14,063 nucleotides of DNA from contig CALDNG010000443.1 in the NCBI GenBank assembly GCA_937915285.1, positions 1 through 14,063 on the forward strand. Direction: 5' to 3'. Of this stretch, positions 1-7,166 are shown piece by piece. Numbering within the stretch: the stretch's first letter is position 1; each line of letters starts with the position of its first letter. A model generated the notes under the pieces. That model was not told where the DNA came from, did no database searches, and saw nothing but the letters and a program-made list of their open reading frames with translations. Both the position numbers and the translations under genes were made by a program. This DNA comes from an uncultured Desulfomonile sp. GTDB taxonomy: Bacteria; Desulfobacterota; Desulfomonilia; Desulfomonilales; Desulfomonilaceae.

Positions 1-48
1 GGCGATGTAAAATCGCTCCAAGAGCAGGCTGCAATTGAACCGAAAATA

Positions 49-1156
49 TTATGCGGTTTTTTCGGATGCGCCCATCAGCAGGTATTCCTGTATCAGTTGA
101 TTTATTTCACCATTTAATACAGCGGCGACATTACCGATTTCACAGTTTGTCCGATGGTCTTTTACCATTTGGTAGGGCTGGAGCACATAGGACCTTATCT
201 GGGAACCCCAGGCTATTTCTTTCTTATCCTTGTGCAAACTGTCTTTTTCTTCTTTTTTCTTTTCCAGCTCGAGATCGTAAAGCCTCGACCTTAGAATTTT
301 CATGGCCATAGCCTTATTCTTGTGCTGCGATCTCTCGTTCTGGCACTGGACCACTATGTTTGTTGGCAGGTGGGTTATTCTAACTGCGGAATCTGTCTTG
401 TTCACGTGCTGCCCGCCAGCTACAGAGGCCCGATAGGTGTCAATCTTGAGATCAATTTCGTTTATCTGAATTTCGACATCGTCATCAGCGGTCGGATAAA
501 CAAAAACGGCCGCAAAAGAGGTGTGTCTTCTTGCATTTGCATCAAACGGGGAAATCCTGACAAGTCGGTGAATTCCCATTTCAGCCCTCATTCGGCCATA
601 AGCGTAATCGCCTTCGATGGAGAATGTAACCGATTTGAGTCCTGCCTCCTCACCGGGAAGTGTATCCAGAACTTCTGACTTGTAGCCCTCGAGTTCGGCC
701 CATCGCAAGTACATTCTCAGCAAAATTTCGGCCCAATCCTGCGCCTCAGTTCCGCCGGCTCCCGCGTGTATCTCCACTATGGCGTCGCCCTGGTCCTCTG
801 TTCTGGTGAAAAGTCTCCTGACCTCCATGTCTCGGACATGGTTCTCCACTGCCGTCAGTTTCTCAAGCACCTCGTTCAATGTGGATTCGTCGTTTTCTTC
901 AAGGGCAAGGTCAAAAAGTACGGATATATCTTCAACCTCGGAGCTGAGTCCGTTGAAACTGTTTATCATACCAGTAAGCTGTTTCTGTTCCTTTAGAACG
1001 GCCTTGGCGAGGTCCGGGCGGTTCCAGAATTCTGTATCCTCCTGCTGTTTTTGCAGTTCCTTAAGTCTGTTGATCTTGCTATCGAGGTCAAAGATAACCT
1101 CTTAGTTTGTCCGACCTGTCCTTTAGCTGCGAAAGTCTCTCCTGAATCTCAAACAT
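49..1156 (-). CDS. prfB: Peptide chain release factor 2, with programmed +1 frameshift
   Basis: RF2 reads UGA and UAA stop codons in the ribosomal A site and triggers release of the finished protein. The gene is in two frames. A 22-residue first part (MFEIQERLSQL...RGYL) starts at ATG 1156 and hits an in-frame TGA at 1088-1090; skipping one T continues as DLDSKINRLKE... to TAA at 49, giving 368 residues, close to the usual RF2 length. The SPF tripeptide that recognises UGA is at about 202-204 and the GGQ peptidyl-hydrolysis motif at about 247-249, followed by HVNKTDSAVRI. A Shine-Dalgarno GGAGGA (1165-1170) lies inside the last codons of yhaM, whose stop is 4 bases upstream, so the two are probably co-transcribed and coupled. 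Oddity: the residue before AGGQ is Val (codon GTA) where RF2 normally has Gly. An ATG-initiated ORF starting at 969 would miss the first 62 residues. Confidence 0.97.
1087..1102 (-). other. prfB +1 programmed frameshift site
   Basis: On the minus strand the site reads AGAGGTTATCTTTGAC. It has a Shine-Dalgarno-like AGAGGT, a 3-base spacer, the slippery codon CTT, the poorly terminating TGA followed by C, and the shifted frame beginning GAC. This matches the organisation of the E. coli prfB site, which has AGGGGG before TATCTTTGAC. In the known mechanism low RF2 slows termination at UGA-C, the peptidyl-tRNA slips from CUU to UUU, and more RF2 is made: an autoregulatory loop. The internal Shine-Dalgarno here is weaker than in E. 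coli. Confidence 0.95.
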
Positions 1157-1160
1157 CTTT

Positions 1161-2138
1161 TCAATCCTCCGTTGCTGTATGGGAGCCGGAATAGGCCCGG
1201 CCCTCCAGGTATTTGTTGTAATCACTGAATCCATTGGTGTCGGTTTTCTCAAGAGCTTCGTCTATGATTTTCAGTTTGGAATCTAGATTGTCAATGAAAT
1301 GAACCAAAATGGCCTCTCGGGTTAATGGCTTCACTAGAGCCCCAAATTCGAGTTCGCCGTGATGAGACAAGATTATATGTTCCAGTTCCCTCAGCCATGG
1401 AGCTGAAGTGACCTCCATGTCATGCGCTGCCTCCCTCAACATCTCAATGCCGAGCATTATATGGCCTTTGAGCCTTCCGTCAGGGGTTCGTCCCTTGGTG
1501 TCCGGATCGATCTCACGGAGCTTGCCTATGTCATGCAGAATAGCGCCTGCTATGGCCAGGCTTACATTTATTTCCGGGATAAGCTCAACCAATGCCTGCG
1601 TCTTGACCATTACGGTGAAAGTATGCTCCAGAAAACCTCCGACGTACGCATGATGTATTCTGCGCGCAGCCGGGAAAATTTTAATGTTCGACTCTTCCTG
1701 CTCCAGAATCCTTCTAACTAATCCAGACAACTCCGGTGGGTCAAAAAGTTCCACCGTCGCCAACAATTGTTCATATAGCCTGTCTATGTCGAAAGAAGTC
1801 TTCTTAACCAAATTGCTCAGGTCCGAAATCTCGGATAAATCGGCCTTCCTGATCCTTTCAACATTCATCTGGATTTTTTCACCGAATAGTTGGGTTGCGC
1901 CCTTTACTTTGACAAAATCTCCGGTCTGAAAATCTATCGGGCTGGATTTTAAGACGTTTGACCACACCTTGGCCACGATTGAACCGGTCATGTCCGAAAG
2001 GACCAGATTCATGTAATCCTGGCCGGTCTTGGTCTTGCGGTTTTCCAGGGATGTGAGTTGAAAGAACTGAAGCACTTCAGCGCCGGGGTTTAGGTTCTTT
2101 ATAAATATGTGGTCCTGTTGCGTTACGGCTTTTTCCAT
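1161..2138 (-). CDS. yhaM: YhaM-type 3'-5' exoribonuclease (OB fold + HD domain)
   Basis: This 325-residue protein has the architecture of YhaM/CBF1, a metal-dependent 3'-5' exoribonuclease. An N-terminal OB fold (about 10-100, with KTKTGQDYMNLVLSD and VKVKGATQLF) should bind nucleic acid. A C-terminal HD domain (about 155-300) carries the metal ligands: H172 in EHTFTV, the His-Asp pair 202-203 in ILHDIGKL, His259-His260 in SHHGE, and Asp283 in HFIDNLDSK. Length agrees with Bacillus YhaM (about 310). The ATG start at 2138 has only a weak Shine-Dalgarno. The gene ends 4 bases before prfB and carries its ribosome binding site, so both are likely one transcript. A promoter match lies about 100 bases upstream. 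The family assignment is strong; whether RNA or single-stranded DNA is the main substrate cannot be seen. Confidence 0.88.
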   Translation of the reverse strand: MEKAVTQQDHIFIKNLNPGAEVLQFFQLTSLENRKTKTGQDYMNLVLSDMTGSIVAKVWSNVLKSSPIDFQTGDFVKVKGATQLFGEKIQMNVERIRKADLSEISDLSNLVKKTSFDIDRLYEQLLATVELFDPPELSGLVRRILEQEESNIKIFPAARRIHHAYVGGFLEHTFTVMVKTQALVELIPEINVSLAIAGAILHDIGKLREIDPDTKGRTPDGRLKGHIMLGIEMLREAAHDMEVTSAPWLRELEHIILSHHGELEFGALVKPLTREAILVHFIDNLDSKLKIIDEALEKTDTNGFSDYNKYLEGRAYSGSHTATED

Positions 2139-2242
2139 TTGCTTGCACTCATCAAGTCTGATCAGGTGGACTCAGAAACTAATCATGAAATGTCCAGGAG
2201 GATTCATCAAGGAAACAGAAACGCGTCTGTCACAGAGTCACA

Positions 2243-2271
2243 AATATATTAGCCCCTCCCGGCATTACCAA
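2243..2271 (-). promoter_or_regulatory. Putative sigma-70 promoter for yhaM-prfB
   Basis: On the minus strand the -35 box is TTGGTA (2266-2271), followed by a 17-base spacer and the -10 box TATATT (2243-2248). It lies in the 156-base gap after the acyltransferase/dehydrogenase gene and would give a leader of about 100 bases before yhaM. Read-through from the upstream gene is also possible because I see no terminator in the gap. Confidence 0.5.
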
Positions 2272-2294
2272 CCTGAATTTATCATAAAAACATT

Positions 2295-4676
2295 CTAGAA
2301 TCGAACTGGACGAGATCGGAATGGGGCTAGAACAGACTCATCAACTCTCTTGTCCATGGTATCAAGGCATTTCTCCATGAGTTCTTGAACATCAATTTTT
2401 TTCCCGCCATGCAGGATGGAATAAATCTCGCCCAGAATGAGTGGGTGGAATCCGCGTTGAGTTGCGATTCTCTGGGCATAGCGACTAGCCTCAAATCCCT
2501 CTACCGCAATTTTCTTCTTTCGGTACTGTTCCATTAAGGCTTTGGCTGGCCTTGGTTTCCCCTGTTTTTCATCGATTTGAGCGAGTTCTCTTCCGAATGT
2601 GGCAGATCTACCGCCGCGGCATGTGGCCAAAAGATCAGCCATCCATACTTGCGATTCGGCGTCAAAAGTCTCGGGAGATGCTCCCAGGAGAGACCCAAAA
2701 TCGCGGATTTCCGAGGTCACTAGAGTGGCATAGGTAGCCAGAAAGTTCTCCGGAGCCTGTTTTGAGCCCTCAAGAATGCCGTACCCTATGGCGTAAACAT
2801 TCTTCAATGCTGCAGCCAAAGTAGTTCCTATGACATCCCGGGAATGAACCAGGCGAAACAGACTAGTGTCGATCAGAGGCTTCATTCGTTCGAATGTCTC
2901 ATAATTTTCACATGCTATTTGAGTTACGCCAGCCCCTCCAGTGACGATTTCATGCGCCAGGTTTGCACCGGAAAGAGCAGAAACCCGCATCTTCTTGCCA
3001 AGCTTCTCAAGTTCCTCTCTCACAGTCTGACAAGGCAAAAGACCCGTTTCAGGTATGAAGCCCTTCGTGGCTATGACCAAATCACTGCCGTCCGGGGCCA
3101 ACTCAACTACCTTAGTCATGGTGGAGTAAAAATACTTGCTAGGGGTTACAATAAGAATGAGGGAGGTGTCACCGACTGCAGCAGTAAGGTCCGCCTCCGG
3201 CCGAACAGAGCGAGGAAGGGAAATGTCCTTAAATAGAAATGGATGCTTACCCTCCACCGTAAGTTTTTCAATTATCTCTTCCCTAGCATCATAGAGTATG
3301 AGTGAGTGCTCTGATAACTCTTCCTTCTTGAGAAGGTTGCGCCCTATTAGCAACGCGATGGTATAGCCCCAGGCCCCGGCGTTGATTACCGTCAGAGTGT
3401 TCCTGCCTCGCAACGGATAAATCCGCCGGTCTGCATGGTAAGAATAAAAACTCAGCAGTGATTCGTTTTTCGGTGAGTATGTTCTGCGGATCACCGAACC
3501 TGATATGGCTCCCCTCTTGGACAACATCCTGAGGCCAACGTTCACAGACTGCGGAATGTCTGACACTATGAGCGGGTGAAATGGAGGGGCCTTCCTGTAT
3601 CTGGCCTTGAAGAAAGTAGTGGTGTTCTCCACTTCCTGCCTGAAACGTTCTCTCAATGTCTTGAGGTCCAGCTTGCTCTGGCCGTGCAGAGCCTTTGCCA
3701 CAAGGTGTGTTGGCTGTATGAGTTTGTTCTTCGCTATCTCTTCAATCGCCCGGTGAGATATTCTCTGGAGTGAGAGCCGATTGTCGTCAGTCAGTTCAAA
3801 GGGTTCACCGAAGCCTACCGAGACATCACCGAATATCTCGTTTATTTTTCCTAATACCTTTTCGGGGGATCTCAATCCGAGCACAAAGGGCGCTACCCGC
3901 AGTCGGTTACCAGGAAACATCGACAGGACAGGGAAAAACCATGGAGCAGTTAGATAGCTGTCATCCGGAATTACCGAGTAGGAAATCGAAATTGGAATGA
4001 CCAGGGCTTTTCCTGTGGCCTTGACTCCTGAAATAACGGAATGGGGAACATAAGGCTCACGAAGGATGCCGTCACGCGAACGCACCGTGTAACGACTGGT
4101 CCTGGCGAACAGCACCTGAACTTCATTCTTTTCGGCCAGAGCTGCGCTGAACCATGAATAAGCCCTGTGGGCCAGTGGTGACAGAGTCTTCCTTACATTC
4201 AGGGCTCGGAATCCCTTAAGCCACTTCGCCGCCCATCCATCAGTTACGCTGCCGGTGACGTGCATTACCGGTGTTGGCAGACCCAGTCTATGAGTCACTC
4301 CGGCCGCATGTATGTAGTCAAAATATGATGAATGGTTAACAAAGAAGAAGCGTGGTCCCTTGAATTCCAAAATCTTATTTCGAATTTCTTCGGAGGGGGC
4401 TTTTGAAATGTCGCGAAAGAGCCTACTGGTCAAATAGGCCATGAGGCATGCAGTCCGCCTGAAATCCGCCGCATCGTATGACACAGATAGTTCATTCAGC
4501 GCATTTTCAATTTCGAAACGGTCATTGCGTGGTTCAAGGGTTTCGGATAGCTTGAGCGCCCTGGATCTGAGGAGATCGTTATCGACCCAACTCGCTTGAC
4601 CCTGAAGCCAAGCTCGGTCAAATTTCTTATACCCCTCGTGACGACGGAACAATTTAAATAGAGGATTAAGGTTCAT
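2295..4676 (-). CDS. Fusion: PlsB-like acyltransferase + NAD-dependent glycerol-3-phosphate dehydrogenase
   Basis: This 793-residue protein joins two enzymes. Residues about 1-360 resemble the PlsB/DHAP acyltransferase family: H(x4)D motif NHSSYFD at 114-120, an Arg-rich block ARTSRYTVRSR (191-201) where motif II is expected, and motif III-like VIPISISYSVI (227-237). Residues about 425-780 resemble GpsA/GPD1: a Rossmann loop INAGAWG (431-437), ATKGF (K539), SGANLAHEI (569-577), the conserved Lys of ALKNVYAI (K625) and TCRGGRS (685-691). Together they would reduce DHAP to glycerol-3-phosphate and acylate it to lysophosphatidate, the first steps of phospholipid synthesis, probably at the inner membrane. 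No transmembrane helix is evident. Oddities: the first Gly of the GxGxxG loop is Asn, GGRN is GGRS, and the EGTRSR-type motif II is not intact. The gene starts 40 bases after the PsbP-like gene, so likely the same transcript; its Shine-Dalgarno (GAGG about 11 bases before ATG) is weak. Confidence 0.85.
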   Translation of the reverse strand: MNLNPLFKLFRRHEGYKKFDRAWLQGQASWVDNDLLRSRALKLSETLEPRNDRFEIENALNELSVSYDAADFRRTACLMAYLTSRLFRDISKAPSEEIRNKILEFKGPRFFFVNHSSYFDYIHAAGVTHRLGLPTPVMHVTGSVTDGWAAKWLKGFRALNVRKTLSPLAHRAYSWFSAALAEKNEVQVLFARTSRYTVRSRDGILREPYVPHSVISGVKATGKALVIPISISYSVIPDDSYLTAPWFFPVLSMFPGNRLRVAPFVLGLRSPEKVLGKINEIFGDVSVGFGEPFELTDDNRLSLQRISHRAIEEIAKNKLIQPTHLVAKALHGQSKLDLKTLRERFRQEVENTTTFFKARYRKAPPFHPLIVSDIPQSVNVGLRMLSKRGAISGSVIRRTYSPKNESLLSFYSYHADRRIYPLRGRNTLTVINAGAWGYTIALLIGRNLLKKEELSEHSLILYDAREEIIEKLTVEGKHPFLFKDISLPRSVRPEADLTAAVGDTSLILIVTPSKYFYSTMTKVVELAPDGSDLVIATKGFIPETGLLPCQTVREELEKLGKKMRVSALSGANLAHEIVTGGAGVTQIACENYETFERMKPLIDTSLFRLVHSRDVIGTTLAAALKNVYAIGYGILEGSKQAPENFLATYATLVTSEIRDFGSLLGASPETFDAESQVWMADLLATCRGGRSATFGRELAQIDEKQGKPRPAKALMEQYRKKKIAVEGFEASRYAQRIATQRGFHPLILGEIYSILHGGKKIDVQELMEKCLDTMDKRVDESVLAPFRSRPVRF

Positions 4677-4716
4677 CCTGTGAACAACCTCACGAGGGGG
4701 AGTAATATTCGATCTA

Positions 4717-5502
4717 CTAGTTTACCAATCCTGTAGCCGGTCTTTCAACATCCCGAGCGGGGCCGCGTGGTCCGGTGGGCCTAGCCGGTGTTGCCGGTTG
4801 AGGGGCTGATGTCGACTCCTGTTCCTGACGGAATACAGAAGGAGGCGCGGACTGTGTCTGACCCTGAGGCGCTCTAGGTTGCGCCTGCTGAACCTGCGGA
4901 GCAGGCGGCTGAACGGCTGATGGCTGCTGTGGAGCAGCCGTAGCGGAATCCGTTAAAAACCTCATTGAAAGTAGAACCGTGTTGAAAACCTGATGAAACT
5001 TCTCCATTTGGGTTGAAGGCGCTATACATGACACTCTCACAAGTGTCTGGTCATTCTTGTAATAGACGATGACTATATCAAGCCATGCCTTTAAATTTGC
5101 CTCATACGTCCTTATGAAGAAATAATACGATCCGGGAGATTCGCTCTTGAACTCACCCTCGTCTATAATCTTGACTTCCTGCTTTTCTTTCTGAAGGTCG
5201 GCAATCCCCTTACGAAAGTCGTTCAAGTAAGCATTCATCGGATCTTTTACGGGCTTGTGGGCGGCTACATTAATCCTCGGCCTAACATTGTCACTAAGGT
5301 CGGGCGCAGTAAAAACTACGTAATAGCTCCCCTTAGGCTGATCGTTCTTGAACCAGCTCCCGGGGTATTTCATCGAGAATCCGAATTCTTCACTATTGAA
5401 AACCTTGAAGTCTTGAGCCATCAATCCAGATGGAAAAAATGCCAGCAATGAAACCATCAGCAGAACTACGTGAAAAAAGTGTCTGATTGAGCGATAACTC
5501 AT
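4717..5502 (-). CDS. Secreted PsbP-like domain protein with Pro/Gln-rich tail
   Basis: This 261-residue protein has a clear signal peptide (basic MSYRSIRHFFH, hydrophobic core 11-23, likely cleavage after LMA at 29). Residues about 31-185 resemble the PsbP/MOG1-like alpha-beta fold: FNSEEFGFSMKYPGSW near the start, and a long middle part ending VFNTVLLSMRF. From about 186 the chain is a low-complexity tail rich in Pro, Gln and Ala with no evident fold, finishing near PATGLVN. The mature protein is expected in the periplasm or outside the cell; no lipobox is seen. PsbP-like domains in non-photosynthetic bacteria have no general known role, so the function is open. The start is well placed after AAAGGAGACATTGT. 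It heads the probable transcript that continues into the acyltransferase/dehydrogenase fusion. Confidence 0.75.
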   Translation of the reverse strand: MSYRSIRHFFHVVLLMVSLLAFFPSGLMAQDFKVFNSEEFGFSMKYPGSWFKNDQPKGSYYVVFTAPDLSDNVRPRINVAAHKPVKDPMNAYLNDFRKGIADLQKEKQEVKIIDEGEFKSESPGSYYFFIRTYEANLKAWLDIVIVYYKNDQTLVRVSCIAPSTQMEKFHQVFNTVLLSMRFLTDSATAAPQQPSAVQPPAPQVQQAQPRAPQGQTQSAPPSVFRQEQESTSAPQPATPARPTGPRGPARDVERPATGLVN

Positions 5503-5542
5503 ACAATGTCTCCTTTCTCCAAGGGACTAAAGACAAAAGTAG

Positions 5543-5572
5543 ATTTTAGCAATAAATTCCTGATAACGTCAA
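5543..5572 (-). promoter_or_regulatory. Putative sigma-70 promoter for the PsbP-like gene
   Basis: Minus-strand -35 TTGACG (5567-5572), an 18-base spacer, and -10 TAAAAT (5543-5548). Five of six bases match consensus in each box. Transcription would begin about 30 bases before the ATG at 5502. Confidence 0.65.
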
Positions 5573-5601
5573 GTTATTCTATCTAAAAGAATTGGATCAC
5601 T

Positions 5602-5629
5602 GACCTACGGGGCTGCCCCGGCGCAGGTC
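5602..5629. other. GC-rich hairpin in the gap between PsbP-like and glycosyltransferase genes
   Basis: An outer stem GACCT/AGGTC encloses an inner stem CGGGG/CCCCG with a CTG loop and an unequal internal loop (A against GCGC). It is about 145 bases downstream of the glycosyltransferase stop and just upstream of the next promoter on the same strand. No T-run follows on either strand, so it is not a classic intrinsic terminator. The rest of the 5503-5774 gap shows no gene. Confidence 0.4.
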
Positions 5630-5774
5630 CTTAACAAAAGGTTCCAAGAGAAATCAATATCAGAATCATGACTCAAAAACAAACGTATATTGAAGAGTTC
5701 AGACGCAAATGACATTTAGGTGATCATTCTGATCTTTTGTCCTTCCGCTGTCATTCAAACAGGTCTTCAACCTT

Positions 5775-6953
5775 TCATTTGTACCTTGCCCCACGCCATA
5801 AAATCCCGTTGCCCAACAATATGTCCTTGACGACCTCAAAGGCTATCCATGCCCCGATCACTACTCCTGCCGCTCCAAAAACACCGTAATATGGCGCTCC
5901 GTTATACTTGTTCAGGAAAACACAGGTCGATCCGATTATGCCTAGAACAGCAAGTCCAGATGCTATAATGACGTATTGCTCCAGTGTGTCCGGTACCGAT
6001 ATCGTAGATTTAATCAGATACGCAATGAACAATCCGCAGATCACGCTCAATGACCCATAATTCACCAGCAGAGTCAAAGCGCTCGACAAGCTTTTATTAA
6101 GTCCCCCGTAAAATGTTCTGACCCAGAACCCTTTGAGTTCGTGGAGACTGGAAAAAGGCTTGGTAGTCAGACGTGGACCTGCGAGTTTAACAGAGATGTC
6201 CATGCCAGCCAGTTTTGCGGCCTTGCTGAAGGCAATGTCTTCCGTGATTTCGGACCTGAAGCGTCGCCAACCACCCAGTCTGTCATAAGCCTGTTTTGAT
6301 ACCATTATGAAACAGCCTGACGCCAGGGCGGATTCCGGAATACCCGGGTCATTCACCTCGCTCATCGGATAGAAGTAAGAAAGCCCAAGACCCAAGTGGG
6401 GGTATATTGCCTTTTCAAGAAATCCGGAGTCCTTAAACCCCGGAAGAAGGCTTAATACGTCTACCCGGCTGACTCTAAGGTGATTAAGTCCCCTTTCGAT
6501 AATGTCATGACTAAAAAAGGCATCAGCGTCAGTGAAAAGAAATAAATCACCGGTCGCCATGGATACGCCATGGTGAAGCGCATGGGTTTTCCCTGTCCAG
6601 TTGTTCGGTAAATCCTTCAAACTGGCTATCTTAACCCGGTCATCAGACTGTTTGACCTTCTCCATTAATTCAAAAGTGTTGTCTACGCTTCGGTCATCCA
6701 CCATTATCAGTTCGATGTTCCGATAGCTAGAATCCAGAATGGCCTTTGCTACAGCCTCTATAGTGGATGATTCATCTTTGGCGGGGATTATCACGCTAAT
6801 CTTTAAGGATTCGTCCGTTCTTGAATTGTCCGGAAGGTTGAGAAGCGATAAATCAGCTTTCAATTCCTTGATGAGTCTGGGGATAAGACTTGCCATCCTG
6901 GAAGTCGCCAGCAAAATGAAAATAAGAATTAGCCCATCAAAGGATAAAAACAA
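5775..6953 (-). CDS. Membrane glycosyltransferase, family 2 (HpnB/CrtQ-like)
   Basis: This 392-residue GT2-fold enzyme transfers a sugar from a nucleotide donor. One hydrophobic N-terminal helix (about 7-18) precedes the catalytic domain: KISVIIPAKDE (51-61), MVDDRSVDNT (84-93), metal-binding TDADAFF (141-147), GGWRRFRSEITEDIAF with the general-base region near E238-D239, and RTFYGGLNKS (279-288) in the acceptor region. Three hydrophobic segments follow (about 295-315, 326-348 and 355-376), with a terminal WRGARYK. This layout, active domain with C-terminal helices and a closing W-G-R-Y, resembles hopanoid-associated HpnB and carotenoid glycosyltransferases, but the acceptor cannot be read from the sequence. 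The start is TTG, with an in-frame TAG two codons upstream and a poor GGGTG ribosome site; the next ATG (6896) lacks a ribosome site and would remove the first helix. A TATAAT only 13 bases before the TTG hints at a very short leader. Confidence 0.82.
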   Translation of the reverse strand: MFLSFDGLILIFILLATSRMASLIPRLIKELKADLSLLNLPDNSRTDESLKISVIIPAKDESSTIEAVAKAILDSSYRNIELIMVDDRSVDNTFELMEKVKQSDDRVKIASLKDLPNNWTGKTHALHHGVSMATGDLFLFTDADAFFSHDIIERGLNHLRVSRVDVLSLLPGFKDSGFLEKAIYPHLGLGLSYFYPMSEVNDPGIPESALASGCFIMVSKQAYDRLGGWRRFRSEITEDIAFSKAAKLAGMDISVKLAGPRLTTKPFSSLHELKGFWVRTFYGGLNKSLSSALTLLVNYGSLSVICGLFIAYLIKSTISVPDTLEQYVIIASGLAVLGIIGSTCVFLNKYNGAPYYGVFGAAGVVIGAWIAFEVVKDILLGNGILWRGARYK

Positions 6954-7126
6954 TTTCTACACCCAAATTATATGATTTGTGCGCCCAAACGGAAAGTCGA
7001 ATACACACGCCGACACCGCGCCTGCATTCGTTCAAATGGTTATAAATAAACTAAAACCCCACGTATTCCAAATTCAAACGTTTCGGAAGGTTTGTTTCAG
7101 GCAGGAAAATCAGTTTGAGCTGCGGG

Positions 7127-7166
7127 CCTGATCTTGTATCAGGCGCCCACAACAAGTCTTGTATCA
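7127..7166. repeat. Direct repeat CTTGTATCA and hairpin after the FN3-TPR gene
   Basis: The 9-mer CTTGTATCA occurs at 7133-7141 and 7158-7166; the second copy overlaps the stop codon of the FN3-TPR gene. The first copy forms part of a hairpin CCTGAT/ATCAGG (7127-7132 and 7138-7143) with a CTTGT loop and flanking GGG/CCC. Between the copies is the short palindrome ACAAGTCTTGT. There is no T-run, so termination is uncertain. The remainder of the 6954-7163 gap shows no gene. Confidence 0.4.

Noticed and set aside
2..16. Short hairpin GCGAT/ATCGC after prfB as a terminator
   Set aside because: Only 5 bp, at the window edge, and the sequence that would show a T-run on the minus strand is not included.
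51..311. Plus-strand open frame opposite prfB
   Set aside because: It is a shadow of the RF2 gene, whose motifs are unmistakable on the minus strand; its own product shows no family features.
2844..3236. 130-residue plus-strand open frame inside the fusion gene
   Set aside because: It is antisense to the conserved dehydrogenase domain and has no ribosome site or recognisable motif.
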